A stretch of DNA of 64,000 bases, from positions 4,464,001 through 4,528,000 of the forward strand of contig NZ_CP106798.1 in the NCBI RefSeq assembly GCF_025642155.1, given 5' to 3'. Both the position numbers and the translations under genes were made by a program. The notes beneath the pieces are model-generated. The model searched no databases, was not told the DNA's origin, and was given only the letters and a program-made list of their open reading frames with translations. Of this stretch, positions 17,805 to 26,752 are shown one piece after another. The DNA is from Streptomyces sp. HUAS 15-9 (GTDB taxonomy: Bacteria > Actinomycetota > Actinomycetes > Streptomycetales > Streptomycetaceae). Position 1 is the first letter of the stretch; every line of letters starts with the position of its first letter.

Positions 17805-18823
17805 GCCTGCGCTCCTCCAGTCCCGCCGGGCCGTGTCCCGGCGGTGTGCTTGGCCGCGTGGGCCGCGGCGGCCTCCCTTACCCATGCGCCCTCGTCGTGT
17901 GCCCGCCGGCGCTGGGTGATGCGCTGCTCGTTGCACGGGCCGTTGCCCTTGAGGACCTCCCAGAACTCCGACCAGTCGATCGTGCCGAAGTCGTGGTGCC
18001 CGTGCTCCTCGTTCCACCGCAGGTCCGGGTCGGGGAGCGTGAGGCCCAGCGACTCGGCCTGGGGGACGCAGATGTCCACGAACCGCTGGCGCAGCTCGTC
18101 GTTCGAATGGCGCTTGATCTTCCAGGCCATCGACTGCGCGGAGTGCTGGGACTCGTCGTCGGGCGGGCCGAACATCATCAGGGACGGCCACCACCAGCGG
18201 TCCACCGCGTCCTGCGCCATCGCGTGCTGCTCCGGCGTGCCCCGGCTCAGGGCGTGCAGCAACTCGTAGCCCTGGCGCTGGTGGAAGGACTCCTCCTTGC
18301 AGATGCGGACCATCGCGCGCGCGTACGGGCCGTACGAGCAGCGGCACAGGGGTACCTGGTTGGTGATTGCGGCGCCGTCCACCAGCCAGCCGATCGCGCC
18401 GACGTCCGCCCAGGTCAGGGTGGGGTAGTTGAAGATCGAGGAGTACTTCTGGCGGCCGCTGTGCAGCTTGTCGAGGAGTTCCTCGCGGCTGGTGCCGAGG
18501 GTCTCCGCGGCGCTGTAGAGATACAGGCCGTGGCCCGCCTCGTCCTGGACCTTGGCCATGAGGATGGCCTTGCGGCGCAGCGAGGGTGCGCGCGTGATCC
18601 AGTTGGCCTCCGGCTGCATGCCGATGATCTCGGAGTGGGCGTGCTGGGCGATCTGCCGGATCAGCGTCGCGCGGTAGGCATCGGGCATCCAGTCCCGTGG
18701 CTCGATGCGCTCGTCCGCGGCCACGGCGGCGTCGAACGTGCGCTCGTACACCGCCGTGTCGACGGTGCCCTGGGCGCCGGACGCCGGTGAACGCGACGTA
18801 CTCTGCGCGGCTGCTGTGGCCAT
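17801..18823 (-). CDS. paaA: phenylacetyl-CoA epoxidase catalytic subunit PaaA
   Basis: Di-iron oxygenase subunit (340 aa) that epoxidises the CoA-activated aromatic ring. Iron-ligand segments are KVQDEAGHG and [27 protein letters not shown] and [10 protein letters not shown] are further family hallmarks. ATG 18823 follows AGGGGGAC; the open frame extends far upstream but without conservation. First gene of paaABCDE. An operator palindrome 37-55 nt upstream is identical over 19 bp to that between paaN and the hydroxyacyl-CoA dehydrogenase gene, so both transcripts should be co-repressed. Confidence 0.95.
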   Translation of the reverse strand: MATAAAQSTSRSPASGAQGTVDTAVYERTFDAAVAADERIEPRDWMPDAYRATLIRQIAQHAHSEIIGMQPEANWITRAPSLRRKAILMAKVQDEAGHGLYLYSAAETLGTSREELLDKLHSGRQKYSSIFNYPTLTWADVGAIGWLVDGAAITNQVPLCRCSYGPYARAMVRICKEESFHQRQGYELLHALSRGTPEQHAMAQDAVDRWWWPSLMMFGPPDDESQHSAQSMAWKIKRHSNDELRQRFVDICVPQAESLGLTLPDPDLRWNEEHGHHDFGTIDWSEFWEVLKGNGPCNEQRITQRRRAHDEGAWVREAAAAHAAKHTAGTRPGGTGGAQA

Positions 18824-18859
18824 GCGGTCCCCCTGACCTCGGGCTCTGACGGAGTGCTC

Positions 18860-18878
18860 TCCCGACCGATCGTTCGGT
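18860..18878 (-). promoter_or_regulatory. PaaR-type operator before paaA
   Basis: On the minus strand this reads ACCGAACGATCGGTCGGGA, with a 14-bp core of the form ACCGnnCGnnCGGT. It is 19/19 identical to 24032-24050. The form agrees with the PaaR site I recall from Corynebacterium glutamicum. Confidence 0.7.
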
Positions 18879-18923
18879 CCGTGCGTCTCAATGGTGAAGC
18901 GAGCGCCGTGAGGTGTCAACCGC

Positions 18924-18955
18924 TGTGGACAACCGCCCCGGCGGCCTGTGGACAA
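18924..18955 (-). other. pair of exact DnaA boxes
   Basis: TGTGGACAA at 18924-18932 and 18947-18955, same orientation, 23 bp apart, in the paaA upstream region. No gene is seen in 18956-19260. Confidence 0.55.
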
Positions 18956-19260
18956 CTTGCGGTCCTGCTGTGGAGGCGGCGTGCGGTGGGCCGTACGACC
19001 TCCTGCGACCTGCTGTGATGGCTGCGGCGGACCGTCCGTGGCGGGTGTGGGCGCGGGGACCGGGTCGGCGTTGGAGCGGTGACGCGGTGTCGGTGGAGTG
19101 GCGACGGCCACGTGCTCGGGTGCCTTTACGGGGCTGTGCCCGGCGGGTGGGGCTGAGTACCGTTCCGTGCGAACGCCGAGGAACGGTGTTCGCGGACCAT
19201 GCGGCGCCCGGCGGGGACGGGGCGGCCGGACGACTGAGCGGGATCGGGGAACGGGGCGGA

Positions 19261-19640
19261 ATGGACGCGTACGACGGAGACTCGAAGGCCCCGCACGGGC
19301 CGGACGGGTTGCGCGGGGCGCGTCGACCCGGGACGTCCGGTGCCGCCGGGGAGCTCCGTGAGGACGGCGAGCCTCTGGAGACCGGTGAGGCCAGTGGGGT
19401 CGATGGGGCTCATGAGACCGCCGACGAGCCCGAGGCCGATGGTGCCGACGACCCCCGCCCAGCGGACTCGCCCGAAGCCCCCGGCCCCCACTTCCCGGCC
19501 CCGTCCATAGCCCCTGACACCCTGCCCCGGGCCGAGACCACGGAGACCGCACCTGCGGACCCCCGGCCCCCGGCCATGGCCCCACCCCCGACCCCATCCC
19601 CATCCCCCCGATCTCCGTCACCCCGGCACCACCCCGCACC
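19261..19640 (+). other. out-of-frame N-terminal part of DUF5819 gene
   Basis: ATG 19261 opens an acidic, Pro/Ala-rich stretch ([16 protein letters not shown]...) typical of the cytoplasmic lead of Streptomyces DUF5819 proteins. It is in frame 1, whereas the conserved part of the protein is in frame 3. The switch must lie between the frame-3 stop at 19515 and about 19640, most likely in the C-runs 19579-19610. Loss of one base there explains it. Either a real mutation or a homopolymer error. Confidence 0.5.
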
Positions 19641-19715
19641 GGAGTCGCCGCCCTCTCCCCCCGCTATCAGATCGGCGCGGCCCTGGCGCTCGCGGTCGTC
19701 GCGGTTGTCGCCTGT

Positions 19716-20282
19716 GTGCACCTCGGGATGGTGTTTCTGCACGTCGCGCCGGCGAACACGGCGACGAAGCAGCACGGCAAGGCGATCGAGGAGTGGATCT
19801 ACCCGGAGTTCGAGCAGAACTGGAAGCTGTTCGCGCCGAACCCGCTGCAGCAGGACATCGCGGTCCAGACGCGGGCCCAGGTGGTCCTGCCCGACGGCAG
19901 CATGACGACCACCGGCTGGTACGACCTGTCCGCGCTGGACGGCGCCGCCATCAAGGGGAATCCGCTGCCCAGCCACACCGAGCAGAACGAGCTGCGCCGG
20001 GCGTGGGACTTCTTCACCGCCACGCACGACGCCGAGAACAGGCCGGTGGGCCTGCGCGGGTCGCTCTCCGAGCAGTACATGCGCCGGATCGTGGTGATGC
20101 GCCTGTACCGGGAGGACCCGGCGAGTCGGAAGGGCACGGTGCACAGCGTGCAGGTCCGTTCGGAGACCACCAATGTGCCCCCGCCCGGGTGGAGCCATGA
20201 GCAGGTCTCCGACAAGCCGGTGGACCGCGTGCTGCCGTGGTGGACGGTCACGGACGACGAGGCCGCCAGGGGTGTGAAGTGA
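19716..20282 (+). CDS. DUF5819 family membrane protein (conserved part)
   Basis: The conserved region reads from about 19620 in this frame: [11 protein letters not shown], a membrane helix (ALALAVVAVVACVHLGMVFLHV), then an extracytoplasmic domain with EEWIYPEFEQNWKLFAPNPL and RIVVMRLYRED. GTG 19716 is only the first in-frame start codon; the natural start is probably ATG 19261 with an apparent frameshift between. Function is unknown. It overlaps by 4 nt (GTGA) an HTTM-domain gene, a pairing that suggests a two-protein membrane complex. Confidence 0.7.
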   Translation: MHLGMVFLHVAPANTATKQHGKAIEEWIYPEFEQNWKLFAPNPLQQDIAVQTRAQVVLPDGSMTTTGWYDLSALDGAAIKGNPLPSHTEQNELRRAWDFFTATHDAENRPVGLRGSLSEQYMRRIVVMRLYREDPASRKGTVHSVQVRSETTNVPPPGWSHEQVSDKPVDRVLPWWTVTDDEAARGVK

Positions 20283-21487
20283 ACCGTCTCTTCGTGTCCG
20301 CCTCCCGCGGCATCGCCAAGGTCACCGGATCCGCCCTCGGTCCCCACCAGAGCGCCGTGATCCGCATCGGCTTCGCGGGGACCTGGCTGCTGTTCCTGCT
20401 GCGCGAGTTCCCCCACCGTCAGGAGCTCTACGGCCCCGACGGCCCGTGGAGCTGGGACCTCGCCCAGCAGCTGACGCGGGACAACCACGCCTTCACCGCC
20501 CTGATGTGGTCCGACGGGCAGGCCTGGTTCGAGACCTTCTATCTGCTGGCCGTCGTGTCGAGCGCCCTGCTGCTCGTGGGCTGGCGCACCCGCACGATGT
20601 CCGTGCTGTTCATGCTCGGGGTGCTCTCGCTGCAGAACCGCAGCGTCTTCATGGGCGACGGCGGCGACAACGTGCTGCACCTGATGTCCATCTATCTGGT
20701 GTTCACGCGCTGCGGCCAGGTGTGGTCCCTGGACGCGCGCCGAGCGGTGCGCACGGAGGCGGCACGCGCGCGTGGGGAGCGGGTCACCGACCGGGTGGGA
20801 CCGGTCCTGTGGGTGGTGCTCGGGCTGGTGCTCAGCGGGGTGACCGTGGTGGACCGCCTCGGCGGCGGCCGGCTGGTGCCCGTGCTCCTGTGGACGGCGT
20901 GGGCGGCGCTGGGCCTGTGGTGGCTGGTCGGGCGCCTCACCCCGCAGGGCGAGCCCCGGATCCTGCTGGACGTGATCGCCAACGTCCTCCACAACGCCGC
21001 CCTGTTCGTGATCATGGCCGAGGCGTGTCTGATCTACGCGACGGCCGGCTGGTACAAGATCCAGGGCTCGCGCTGGCAGGACGGCACCGCGGTCTACTAC
21101 CCGCTCCACCTCGACTACTTCTCGCCCTGGCCGTCCCTCGCCGGTCTGCTCTCCTCCAGCGGCACGATGGTGATGCTGGTGACGTACGGGACGGTGATCG
21201 TGCAGGTCGCCTTCCCGTTCACCGTGTTCAACCGGCGGGTCAAGAACGTCCTGCTGGCCGCGATGATGACCGAGCACGCCGTGATCGCCGTCGTCCTCGG
21301 GCTGCCGTTCTTCTCGCTCGCGATGATCGCCACGGACGCCGTCTTCCTGCCGACGACGTTTCTGCGCCGGCTCGGCGGCTGGGCGGCACGCGCGCGTGGG
21401 CGAGCGCTCGCCCGTGGGGGCCCCGAGGTGCCGGGGCCCCGCGCCCCGGAGGACGGGGAGCGTCCCCGCGTAGGCTTCACGGCATGA
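20279..21487 (+). CDS. HTTM-domain (vitamin K-dependent carboxylase-like) membrane protein
   Basis: A 402-residue polytopic protein with about eight hydrophobic segments and HTTM-family features: an N-terminal RIGFAGTWLLFLLREFPH segment, LSLQNRSVFMGDGGDNVLHL and a conserved TAGWYKIQGSRWQDGTAV near the third quarter. HTTM domains are homologous to the membrane part of gamma-glutamyl carboxylase. The catalytic lysine cannot be assigned by eye, so carboxylase activity is not claimed. Start GTG 20279 overlaps the DUF5819 stop, with AGGGG 8 nt upstream; its stop overlaps the next gene by ATGA. Confidence 0.82.
   Translation: MNRLFVSASRGIAKVTGSALGPHQSAVIRIGFAGTWLLFLLREFPHRQELYGPDGPWSWDLAQQLTRDNHAFTALMWSDGQAWFETFYLLAVVSSALLLVGWRTRTMSVLFMLGVLSLQNRSVFMGDGGDNVLHLMSIYLVFTRCGQVWSLDARRAVRTEAARARGERVTDRVGPVLWVVLGLVLSGVTVVDRLGGGRLVPVLLWTAWAALGLWWLVGRLTPQGEPRILLDVIANVLHNAALFVIMAEACLIYATAGWYKIQGSRWQDGTAVYYPLHLDYFSPWPSLAGLLSSSGTMVMLVTYGTVIVQVAFPFTVFNRRVKNVLLAAMMTEHAVIAVVLGLPFFSLAMIATDAVFLPTTFLRRLGGWAARARGRALARGGPEVPGPRAPEDGERPRVGFTA
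21471..21476 (+). promoter_or_regulatory. leaderless -10 inside HTTM gene
   Basis: TAGGCT ends 7 nt before ATG 21484, giving the methyltransferase its own leaderless promoter in addition to coupling. Confidence 0.6.
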
Positions 21488-22239
21488 CCGACCCTGTGAC
21501 CCGCTGGCGCGAGCGCGCCGGTTCCGCCGTGCTGCTCGACGGCTTCCACGCCCTCAAGCACGCGGTGCGCTTCGGGGCAGAGGTCCTGGTGGCGGTCACC
21601 ACGGACCGGCGTGCGGCGCTCGCCCTCGCCGGCGACCTGGCCCCGGACGTGCGGGACACGCTGGACGCGCTGCTGACCGAGGTGCCGGAGCGGACGTACG
21701 CCTCGTTCGTGCCGCGACCGCATCCCACCGGCGTGGCCGCCCTGGCCGTACGGCCGTCGCGCGAGGACAATCTGCGGGCCCTCGCCCGTATGCCGCGCAC
21801 CGCGCCCGTCGTGGTCCTCGACGATCCGCGCAACCTGGGCAACGCCGGGGCCGTGATCCGGCTGGCCGCCGGATTCGGGGCGACCGGGGTCGTCACCACC
21901 GGCACGCTGGACCCCTGGCACCCCACCGTGGTGCGTGGCGGGGCGGGGCTGCACTTCGCGACCGCGGTGGAGCGGCTGACGGTGCGAGAGCTGCCGGCCG
22001 GGCCGCTGTTCGCGCTCGACCCGGAGGGTGAGGACATCCGGAGTGTGAAGCTGCCGGACGACGCCGTGCTCGCCTTCGGCTCCGAGCGCAGCGGTCTGTC
22101 CGCCGAACTGCGCGCGCGGACCGACCACTTGGTGGCACTGCCGATGCGCCCCCAGGTCTCCAGCTACAACCTCGCGACCAGTGTGGCCATGACGCTGTAC
22201 CACTGGAGCGCCACCGGGGGCGCGTCCCTCGGCTCCTAG
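21484..22239 (+). CDS. SPOUT/TrmH family RNA 2'-O-methyltransferase
   Basis: A 251-residue RNA methyltransferase. The C-terminal SPOUT domain has all three family motifs: DDPRNLGNAGAVIR, FGSERSGLS and PMRPQVSSYNLATSVAMTLY, which form the trefoil-knot SAM site. The N-terminal substrate-binding part is short. ATG 21484 overlaps the HTTM stop (ATGA) and is preceded by a leaderless -10. The target (tRNA or 23S rRNA) cannot be told. The stop codon lies in a perfect 14-bp palindrome (22231-22244) between convergent genes. Confidence 0.92.
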   Translation: MTDPVTRWRERAGSAVLLDGFHALKHAVRFGAEVLVAVTTDRRAALALAGDLAPDVRDTLDALLTEVPERTYASFVPRPHPTGVAALAVRPSREDNLRALARMPRTAPVVVLDDPRNLGNAGAVIRLAAGFGATGVVTTGTLDPWHPTVVRGGAGLHFATAVERLTVRELPAGPLFALDPEGEDIRSVKLPDDAVLAFGSERSGLSAELRARTDHLVALPMRPQVSSYNLATSVAMTLYHWSATGGASLGS

Positions 22240-22246
22240 GAGCCGC

Positions 22247-23941
22247 TCAGGACTCCCGGCGGACCTCGACGATCCGGAAGCGGTTCGCCACGAACGCGCC
22301 GTCGCAGAGCGCCGCGTTGGCCGCCGGGTTGCCGCCCGAGCCGTGGAAGTCGGAGAAGGCGGCGGTCTGGTTGACGTACACCCCGCCGGTGAGGTTGAGC
22401 GACAGCTGGGCGGCCTCCTCCAGGCAGACCTCCTCGATCGCCCGCTCGACGTCGTCGTCGGTCGTGTACGCGCCGACGGTCATCGCGCCCTTCTCACGGA
22501 CGGTCCGCCGCAGCAGCTCCACGGCGTCGGCCGCCGAGTCGACCGCGACGGCGAAGGAGACGGGGCCGAAGCACTCGCTCATGTAGGCGGCCTCGTCGTC
22601 CGGCTTGGCGCCGTCCAGCTTCACGACGACCGGCGTACGGACCACCGCTCCCGGGAACTCCGGGTTGGTGATCTCGCGGGAGGCGAGGGCCACCTCGCCC
22701 AGGCCAGCCGCGGCCTCCAGGCGGGCCTTCACGTCCGGGTTGACGATCGCGCCGAGCAGGGCGTTGGCACGCGCGTCGTCGCCGAGCAGACCGTCGACCG
22801 CGCGGGCGAGGTCGGCGACCACCTCGTCGAAGGTCTTGGGGCCCTCGTCGGTGCGGATGCCGTCGCGGGGGATCAGCAGGTTCTGCGGGGTGGTGCACAT
22901 CTGCCCGCTGTACAGGGACAGTGAGAAGGCCAGGTTGGACAGCATGCCCTTGTAGTTGCCGGTCGACTCCACGATCACCGTGTTGACGCCGGCCTTCTCC
23001 GTGTAGACCTGCGCCTGGCGGGCAGCGGTCTCCAGCCAGTCGCCGAACGCCGTCGAGCCGGTGTAGTCGATGATCCTGATCTCGGGACGGACCGCGAGCG
23101 CCTTGGCGATGCCCTCGCCGGGCCGCTCGGCGGTCAGCGCGACCAGGTTCGCGTCGAAGCCCGCCTCGGCGAGCACGTCGCGGGCGATCCGCACGGTCAG
23201 CGCGAGCGGCAGCACCGCGCGCGGGTGCGGCTTGACCAGGACCGCGTTGCCGGTGGCGAGGGAGGCGAACAGGCCCGGGTAGCCGTTCCACGTCGGGAAG
23301 GTGTTGCAGCCGATGACCAGCGCGATGCCGCGCGGCACCGGTGTGAACTGCTTGGTCAGCGCGAGCGGGTCGCGCTTGCCCTGGGGCTTGGTCCACTCCG
23401 CGGTGTCGGGCGTGCGGACCTGCTCCACGTACGCGTACGCCACCGCCTCCAGGCCGCGGTCCTGCGCGTGCGGGCCGCCCGCCTGGAACGCCATCATGAA
23501 CGCCTGGCCGCTGGTGTGCATGACCGCGTGCGCGAACTGGTGCGTGCGGTCGCTGATCCGCTTGAGGATCTCCAGACAGACCACCGCGCGCACTTCCGCG
23601 CCCGCGTCCCGCCAGGCGCGCTGTCCGGCCTTCATGGCGGGCAGCAGCGTGTCGAGGTCGGCCCGCGGGTAGGTCACGCCCAGCTCGATGCCGTACGGCG
23701 ACACCTCGCCGCCCACCCAGTCGTCGATGCCGGGCTGGTCGGCCAGGTCGAGGCGGTTGCCCAGGAGGGCCTCGAAGGCGGCCTTGCCGGCTTCCGCGTC
23801 CAGACTGCCGTGCTCGCCGTACGCCTTCGGGTGCTCGGGGTGCGGGGACCAGTACGCGCGCGTGCGGATGGCCTCCAGCGCCTGGTCGAGAGTCGGCCGG
23901 TGCTTGGCGATCAACTCGTGCGCGGTCAGTTCGGAGGCCAT
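22247..23941 (-). CDS. paaN: phenylacetate degradation protein PaaN (aldehyde dehydrogenase family)
   Basis: A 564-residue aldehyde-dehydrogenase-fold protein matching PaaN rather than the bifunctional PaaZ: there is no C-terminal hydratase domain. Visible blocks include VIGCNTFPTWNGYPGLFAS, DYTGSTAFGDWLE and the nucleophile region LYSGQMCTTPQN. It probably oxidises the semialdehyde released after ring opening. ATG 23941. It diverges from a 3-hydroxyacyl-CoA dehydrogenase gene across 160 nt holding the PaaR-type operator. Confidence 0.9.
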   Translation of the reverse strand: MASELTAHELIAKHRPTLDQALEAIRTRAYWSPHPEHPKAYGEHGSLDAEAGKAAFEALLGNRLDLADQPGIDDWVGGEVSPYGIELGVTYPRADLDTLLPAMKAGQRAWRDAGAEVRAVVCLEILKRISDRTHQFAHAVMHTSGQAFMMAFQAGGPHAQDRGLEAVAYAYVEQVRTPDTAEWTKPQGKRDPLALTKQFTPVPRGIALVIGCNTFPTWNGYPGLFASLATGNAVLVKPHPRAVLPLALTVRIARDVLAEAGFDANLVALTAERPGEGIAKALAVRPEIRIIDYTGSTAFGDWLETAARQAQVYTEKAGVNTVIVESTGNYKGMLSNLAFSLSLYSGQMCTTPQNLLIPRDGIRTDEGPKTFDEVVADLARAVDGLLGDDARANALLGAIVNPDVKARLEAAAGLGEVALASREITNPEFPGAVVRTPVVVKLDGAKPDDEAAYMSECFGPVSFAVAVDSAADAVELLRRTVREKGAMTVGAYTTDDDVERAIEEVCLEEAAQLSLNLTGGVYVNQTAAFSDFHGSGGNPAANAALCDGAFVANRFRIVEVRRES

Positions 23942-24031
23942 GCGGGACCAACTCCTCGTCTCAAGAGCTCCTCGTCGAGCTCATGACCTGTGCGGAAACA
24001 GAGGCGGGAACAGGCGGACAGAGTTAGAGTA

Positions 24032-24050
24032 ACCGAACGATCGGTCGGGA
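24032..24050 (+). promoter_or_regulatory. PaaR-type operator between divergent paa genes
   Basis: ACCGAACGATCGGTCGGGA, identical over 19 bp to the paaA operator, placed 91 nt before paaN and 52 nt before the plus-strand operon. The TetR repressor encoded in that operon is the likely ligand-responsive binder. Confidence 0.72.
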
Positions 24051-24101
24051 CAAGGGGGCCTGCCGCATCTGTGGAAAACCCCGTGCGGGAGGATCGCGCA
24101 C

Positions 24102-25616
24102 ATGACAGCACTGGACCTCAGCAGCCCCGTGGCCGTCGTGGGAACCGGCACCATGGGCCAGGGCATCGCCCAGGTCGCGCTGGTCGCGGGCCACCCCGTG
24201 CGGCTGTACGACGCCCTCCCCGGGCGGGCCCGGGACGCGGCCGAAGCGATCGGCGCCCGCCTCGACCGGCTCGTCGAGAAGGACCGGCTCACCGCCGCCG
24301 ACCGCGACGCGGCCCGCGCGCGCCTGCTGCCCGCGCAGGACCTGGCCGAACTCGCGGACTGCGCACTGGTCGTGGAGGCAGTCCTGGAGCGGCTGGAGGT
24401 CAAGCAGGAGCTCTTTCGCGCGCTGGAGGACATCGTCGCCGACGACTGTCTGCTGGCCACCAACACCTCGTCCCTGTCGGTGACGGCCATCGGCGGCGCC
24501 CTGCGCAACGCCTCCCGCCTCGTGGGCCTGCACTTCTTCAACCCGGCCCCGCTGCTGCCGCTGGTCGAGGTCGTCTCCGGGTTCGCCACCGACGTCACGT
24601 CGGCCACGCGCGCGTACGAGACCGCCCGTGCCTGGGGCAAGACGCCGGTGGCCTGCGCCGACACCCCCGGCTTCATCGTCAACCGGCTCGCCCGGCCCTT
24701 CTACGCCGAGGCCTTCGCCGTCTACGAGTCCCAGGCCGCCGACCCGGCCACCATCGACGCGGTGCTGCGCGAGTCCGGCGGCTTCCGGATGGGCGCCTTC
24801 GAGCTGACCGACCTGATCGGACAGGACGTCAACGAGTCCGTCACGCACTCCGTGTGGCAGTCCTTCTTCCAGGACGTCCGCTTCACGCCCTCGCTGGCCC
24901 AGCGGCGGCTGGTCGAGTCCGGCCGGCTGGGACGCAAGTCCGGGCACGGCTGGTACGACTACGCCGACGACGCCGAGCGCTCCGAGCCGCACACCGCCGA
25001 CAAGGCGACACCGCCCGCCTACGTGATCGCCGAGGGCGGTCTGGGCCCGGCGGCCGAACTGCTGACCGTGATCCGCGAGGCGGGCATCCCGGTCCGTGAG
25101 GAGGAAGAGGACCACGGCACCCGGCTCGTGCTGCCCAGCGGCGGCACACTGGCGCTGGCCGACGGGCAGACCTCGGTCGAGTTCCGCGACGTCGTCTACT
25201 TCGACCTGGCGCTCGACTACCGCAAGGCCACCCGCATCGCCCTGTCCTCCTCGAAGGACACCGCGCCGCAGACCCTGACCGAGGCCGTCGGACTCTTCCA
25301 GGCGCTCGGCAAGCAGGTCAGCGTCATCGGCGACGTCCCCGGCATGATCGTCGCCCGCACGGTCGCCCGGATCGTCGACCTGGCGCACGACGCCGTGGCC
25401 AAGGGCGTCGCCACCGAGGAGGACATCGACACCGCGATGCGCCTCGGCGTCAACTACCCGCTCGGCCCCTTCGAGTGGAGCCGCAGGCTCGGCCGCGACT
25501 TCGCCTACGACCTGCTGGACGACCTGCACCTGCGCGACCCGTCCGGGCGCTATGCGCCGTCCCTCGCGCTCTACCGCCACGCGTACGCCACCGAGAAGCG
25601 GGAGGGCACCCCATGA
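24102..25616 (+). CDS. paaH: 3-hydroxyacyl-CoA dehydrogenase, PaaH type
   Basis: A 504-residue NAD-dependent enzyme that oxidises the 3-hydroxyadipyl-CoA-type intermediate of phenylacetate breakdown. The N-terminal Rossmann fold has VAVVGTGTMGQGIAQVALVAG, then NTSSLS, HFFNPAPLLPLVEVV and DTPGFIVNRL. Two consecutive C-terminal 3HCDH domains follow (the second around GDVPGMIVARTVARIVDLA), the usual PaaH length. ATG 24102 has GGGAGGA upstream. Overlaps the TetR gene by ATGA. Confidence 0.93.
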   Translation: MTALDLSSPVAVVGTGTMGQGIAQVALVAGHPVRLYDALPGRARDAAEAIGARLDRLVEKDRLTAADRDAARARLLPAQDLAELADCALVVEAVLERLEVKQELFRALEDIVADDCLLATNTSSLSVTAIGGALRNASRLVGLHFFNPAPLLPLVEVVSGFATDVTSATRAYETARAWGKTPVACADTPGFIVNRLARPFYAEAFAVYESQAADPATIDAVLRESGGFRMGAFELTDLIGQDVNESVTHSVWQSFFQDVRFTPSLAQRRLVESGRLGRKSGHGWYDYADDAERSEPHTADKATPPAYVIAEGGLGPAAELLTVIREAGIPVREEEEDHGTRLVLPSGGTLALADGQTSVEFRDVVYFDLALDYRKATRIALSSSKDTAPQTLTEAVGLFQALGKQVSVIGDVPGMIVARTVARIVDLAHDAVAKGVATEEDIDTAMRLGVNYPLGPFEWSRRLGRDFAYDLLDDLHLRDPSGRYAPSLALYRHAYATEKREGTP

Positions 25617-26203
25617 CCACCGTCAAGCGCGACACCTACACCCCCGAGTCGCTGCTCTCCGTCGCCGTCCGGGTCTTCAACCAGCGTGGCTACGACGGCA
25701 CCTCCATGGAGCACCTGTCCAAGGCGGCCGGCATCTCCAAGTCGTCGATCTACCACCATGTCGCCGGCAAGGAGGAACTGCTGCGCCGCGCCGTCAGCCG
25801 GGCGCTGGAAGGGCTCTTCGGGATCCTCGACGAGGAGCACGCGCGCGTGGGGCGCCCCGCCGACCGCCTGGAGTACGTCGTTCGGCGCATGGTCGAGGTG
25901 CTCATAGCCGAGCTGCCCTATGTGACGCTGCTGCTGCGCGTGCGCGGCAACACCGACACCGAGCGGTGGGCCCTGGAGCGCCGGCGCGACTTCGACCACC
26001 GGGTCGCCGAGCTGCTCAAGGCGGCGGCGGCCGACGGGGACGTCCGCGGTGACGTGGAGGTTCGCCTCGCCACCCGGCTGGTGTTCGGGATGATCAACTC
26101 GGTGGCCGAGTGGTACCGGCCGGACGCGCGCGGCGCCAGCGGCCGGGAAGTGGCCGACGCCGTGGTGCAGCTGGCCTTCGGAGGCCTGCGCCGGGCCGGA
26201 TGA
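25613..26203 (+). CDS. paaR: TetR family repressor, probable PaaR
   Basis: A 196-residue regulator with an N-terminal helix-turn-helix (TSMEHLSKAAGISKSSIYHH) and a C-terminal ligand domain. It is cotranscribed with the 3-hydroxyacyl-CoA dehydrogenase (ATGA overlap, GGAGG 8 nt upstream), and its own promoter carries the palindrome shared with paaA, which indicates autoregulation. By analogy with known PaaR proteins the inducer would be phenylacetyl-CoA; this is inference from context. Confidence 0.88.
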   Translation: MTTVKRDTYTPESLLSVAVRVFNQRGYDGTSMEHLSKAAGISKSSIYHHVAGKEELLRRAVSRALEGLFGILDEEHARVGRPADRLEYVVRRMVEVLIAELPYVTLLLRVRGNTDTERWALERRRDFDHRVAELLKAAAADGDVRGDVEVRLATRLVFGMINSVAEWYRPDARGASGREVADAVVQLAFGGLRRAG

Positions 26204-26212
26204 GCCGGCAGG

Positions 26213-26713
26213 TCAGCCCTCGGGCTCCAGGTCCTCCTCCTCGAACACCAGCAGCGTCCGTGTGCTGAGCACCTCCGGGATCGCCTGGAGCCGGGTGAGC
26301 ACCAGCTCGCGCAGCGCCTTGTTGTCCGGCGTGTGCACCAGCAGCAGCACGTCGAAGTCGCCGCCCACCAGTGCGATGTGGGAGGCGCCCGGCAGCTGTC
26401 TGAGCTGCGCGCGCACCGTGCGCCAGGTGTTCTGCACGATCTTCAGGGTGATGTACGCCGACGTGCCCTGCCCCGCGCGCTCATGGTCGACGCGGGCGCG
26501 GAAACCGCGGATGACGCCGTCCTCGACGAGACGGTTGATGCGGGCGTAGGCATTGGCGCGGGAGACGTGGACACGCTCGGCGACGGACCGTATCGACGCA
26601 CGGCCGTCCGCCTGGAGGATCTGCAGGATGTCCCGATCAATGGCGTCCAGCGGGCGCGGGGGCGGCAGGACGACGCCGGCTTCCGGGCCCTCGGCCATTT
26701 GTTCAGGTGCCAT
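26213..26713 (-). CDS. Lrp/AsnC family regulator, BkdR-like
   Basis: A 166-residue regulator. The N-terminal winged helix (RPLDAIDRDILQILQADGR, SRANAYARINRL) is followed by a C-terminal RAM domain (SHIALVGGDFDVLLLVH). Start ATG 26713 has a GGGGGGAC site; an ATG at 26698 has none. It diverges from a branched-chain-type dehydrogenase operon, the place of BkdR in pseudomonads, so amino-acid-responsive control of that operon is likely. Strong inverted repeats lie between the two genes. Only 9 nt separate its 3' end from the convergent TetR gene. Confidence 0.88.
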   Translation of the reverse strand: MAPEQMAEGPEAGVVLPPPRPLDAIDRDILQILQADGRASIRSVAERVHVSRANAYARINRLVEDGVIRGFRARVDHERAGQGTSAYITLKIVQNTWRTVRAQLRQLPGASHIALVGGDFDVLLLVHTPDNKALRELVLTRLQAIPEVLSTRTLLVFEEEDLEPEG

Positions 26714-26752
26714 GTCCCCCCGCCTTCCCGCCGTGGACGTACTGCGTTCATT

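Noticed and set aside
22231..22244. GGCTCCTAGGAGCC as a terminator
   Set aside because: A perfect palindrome but with no loop and only 7-bp arms, so a weak RNA hairpin; noted only in the methyltransferase entry.
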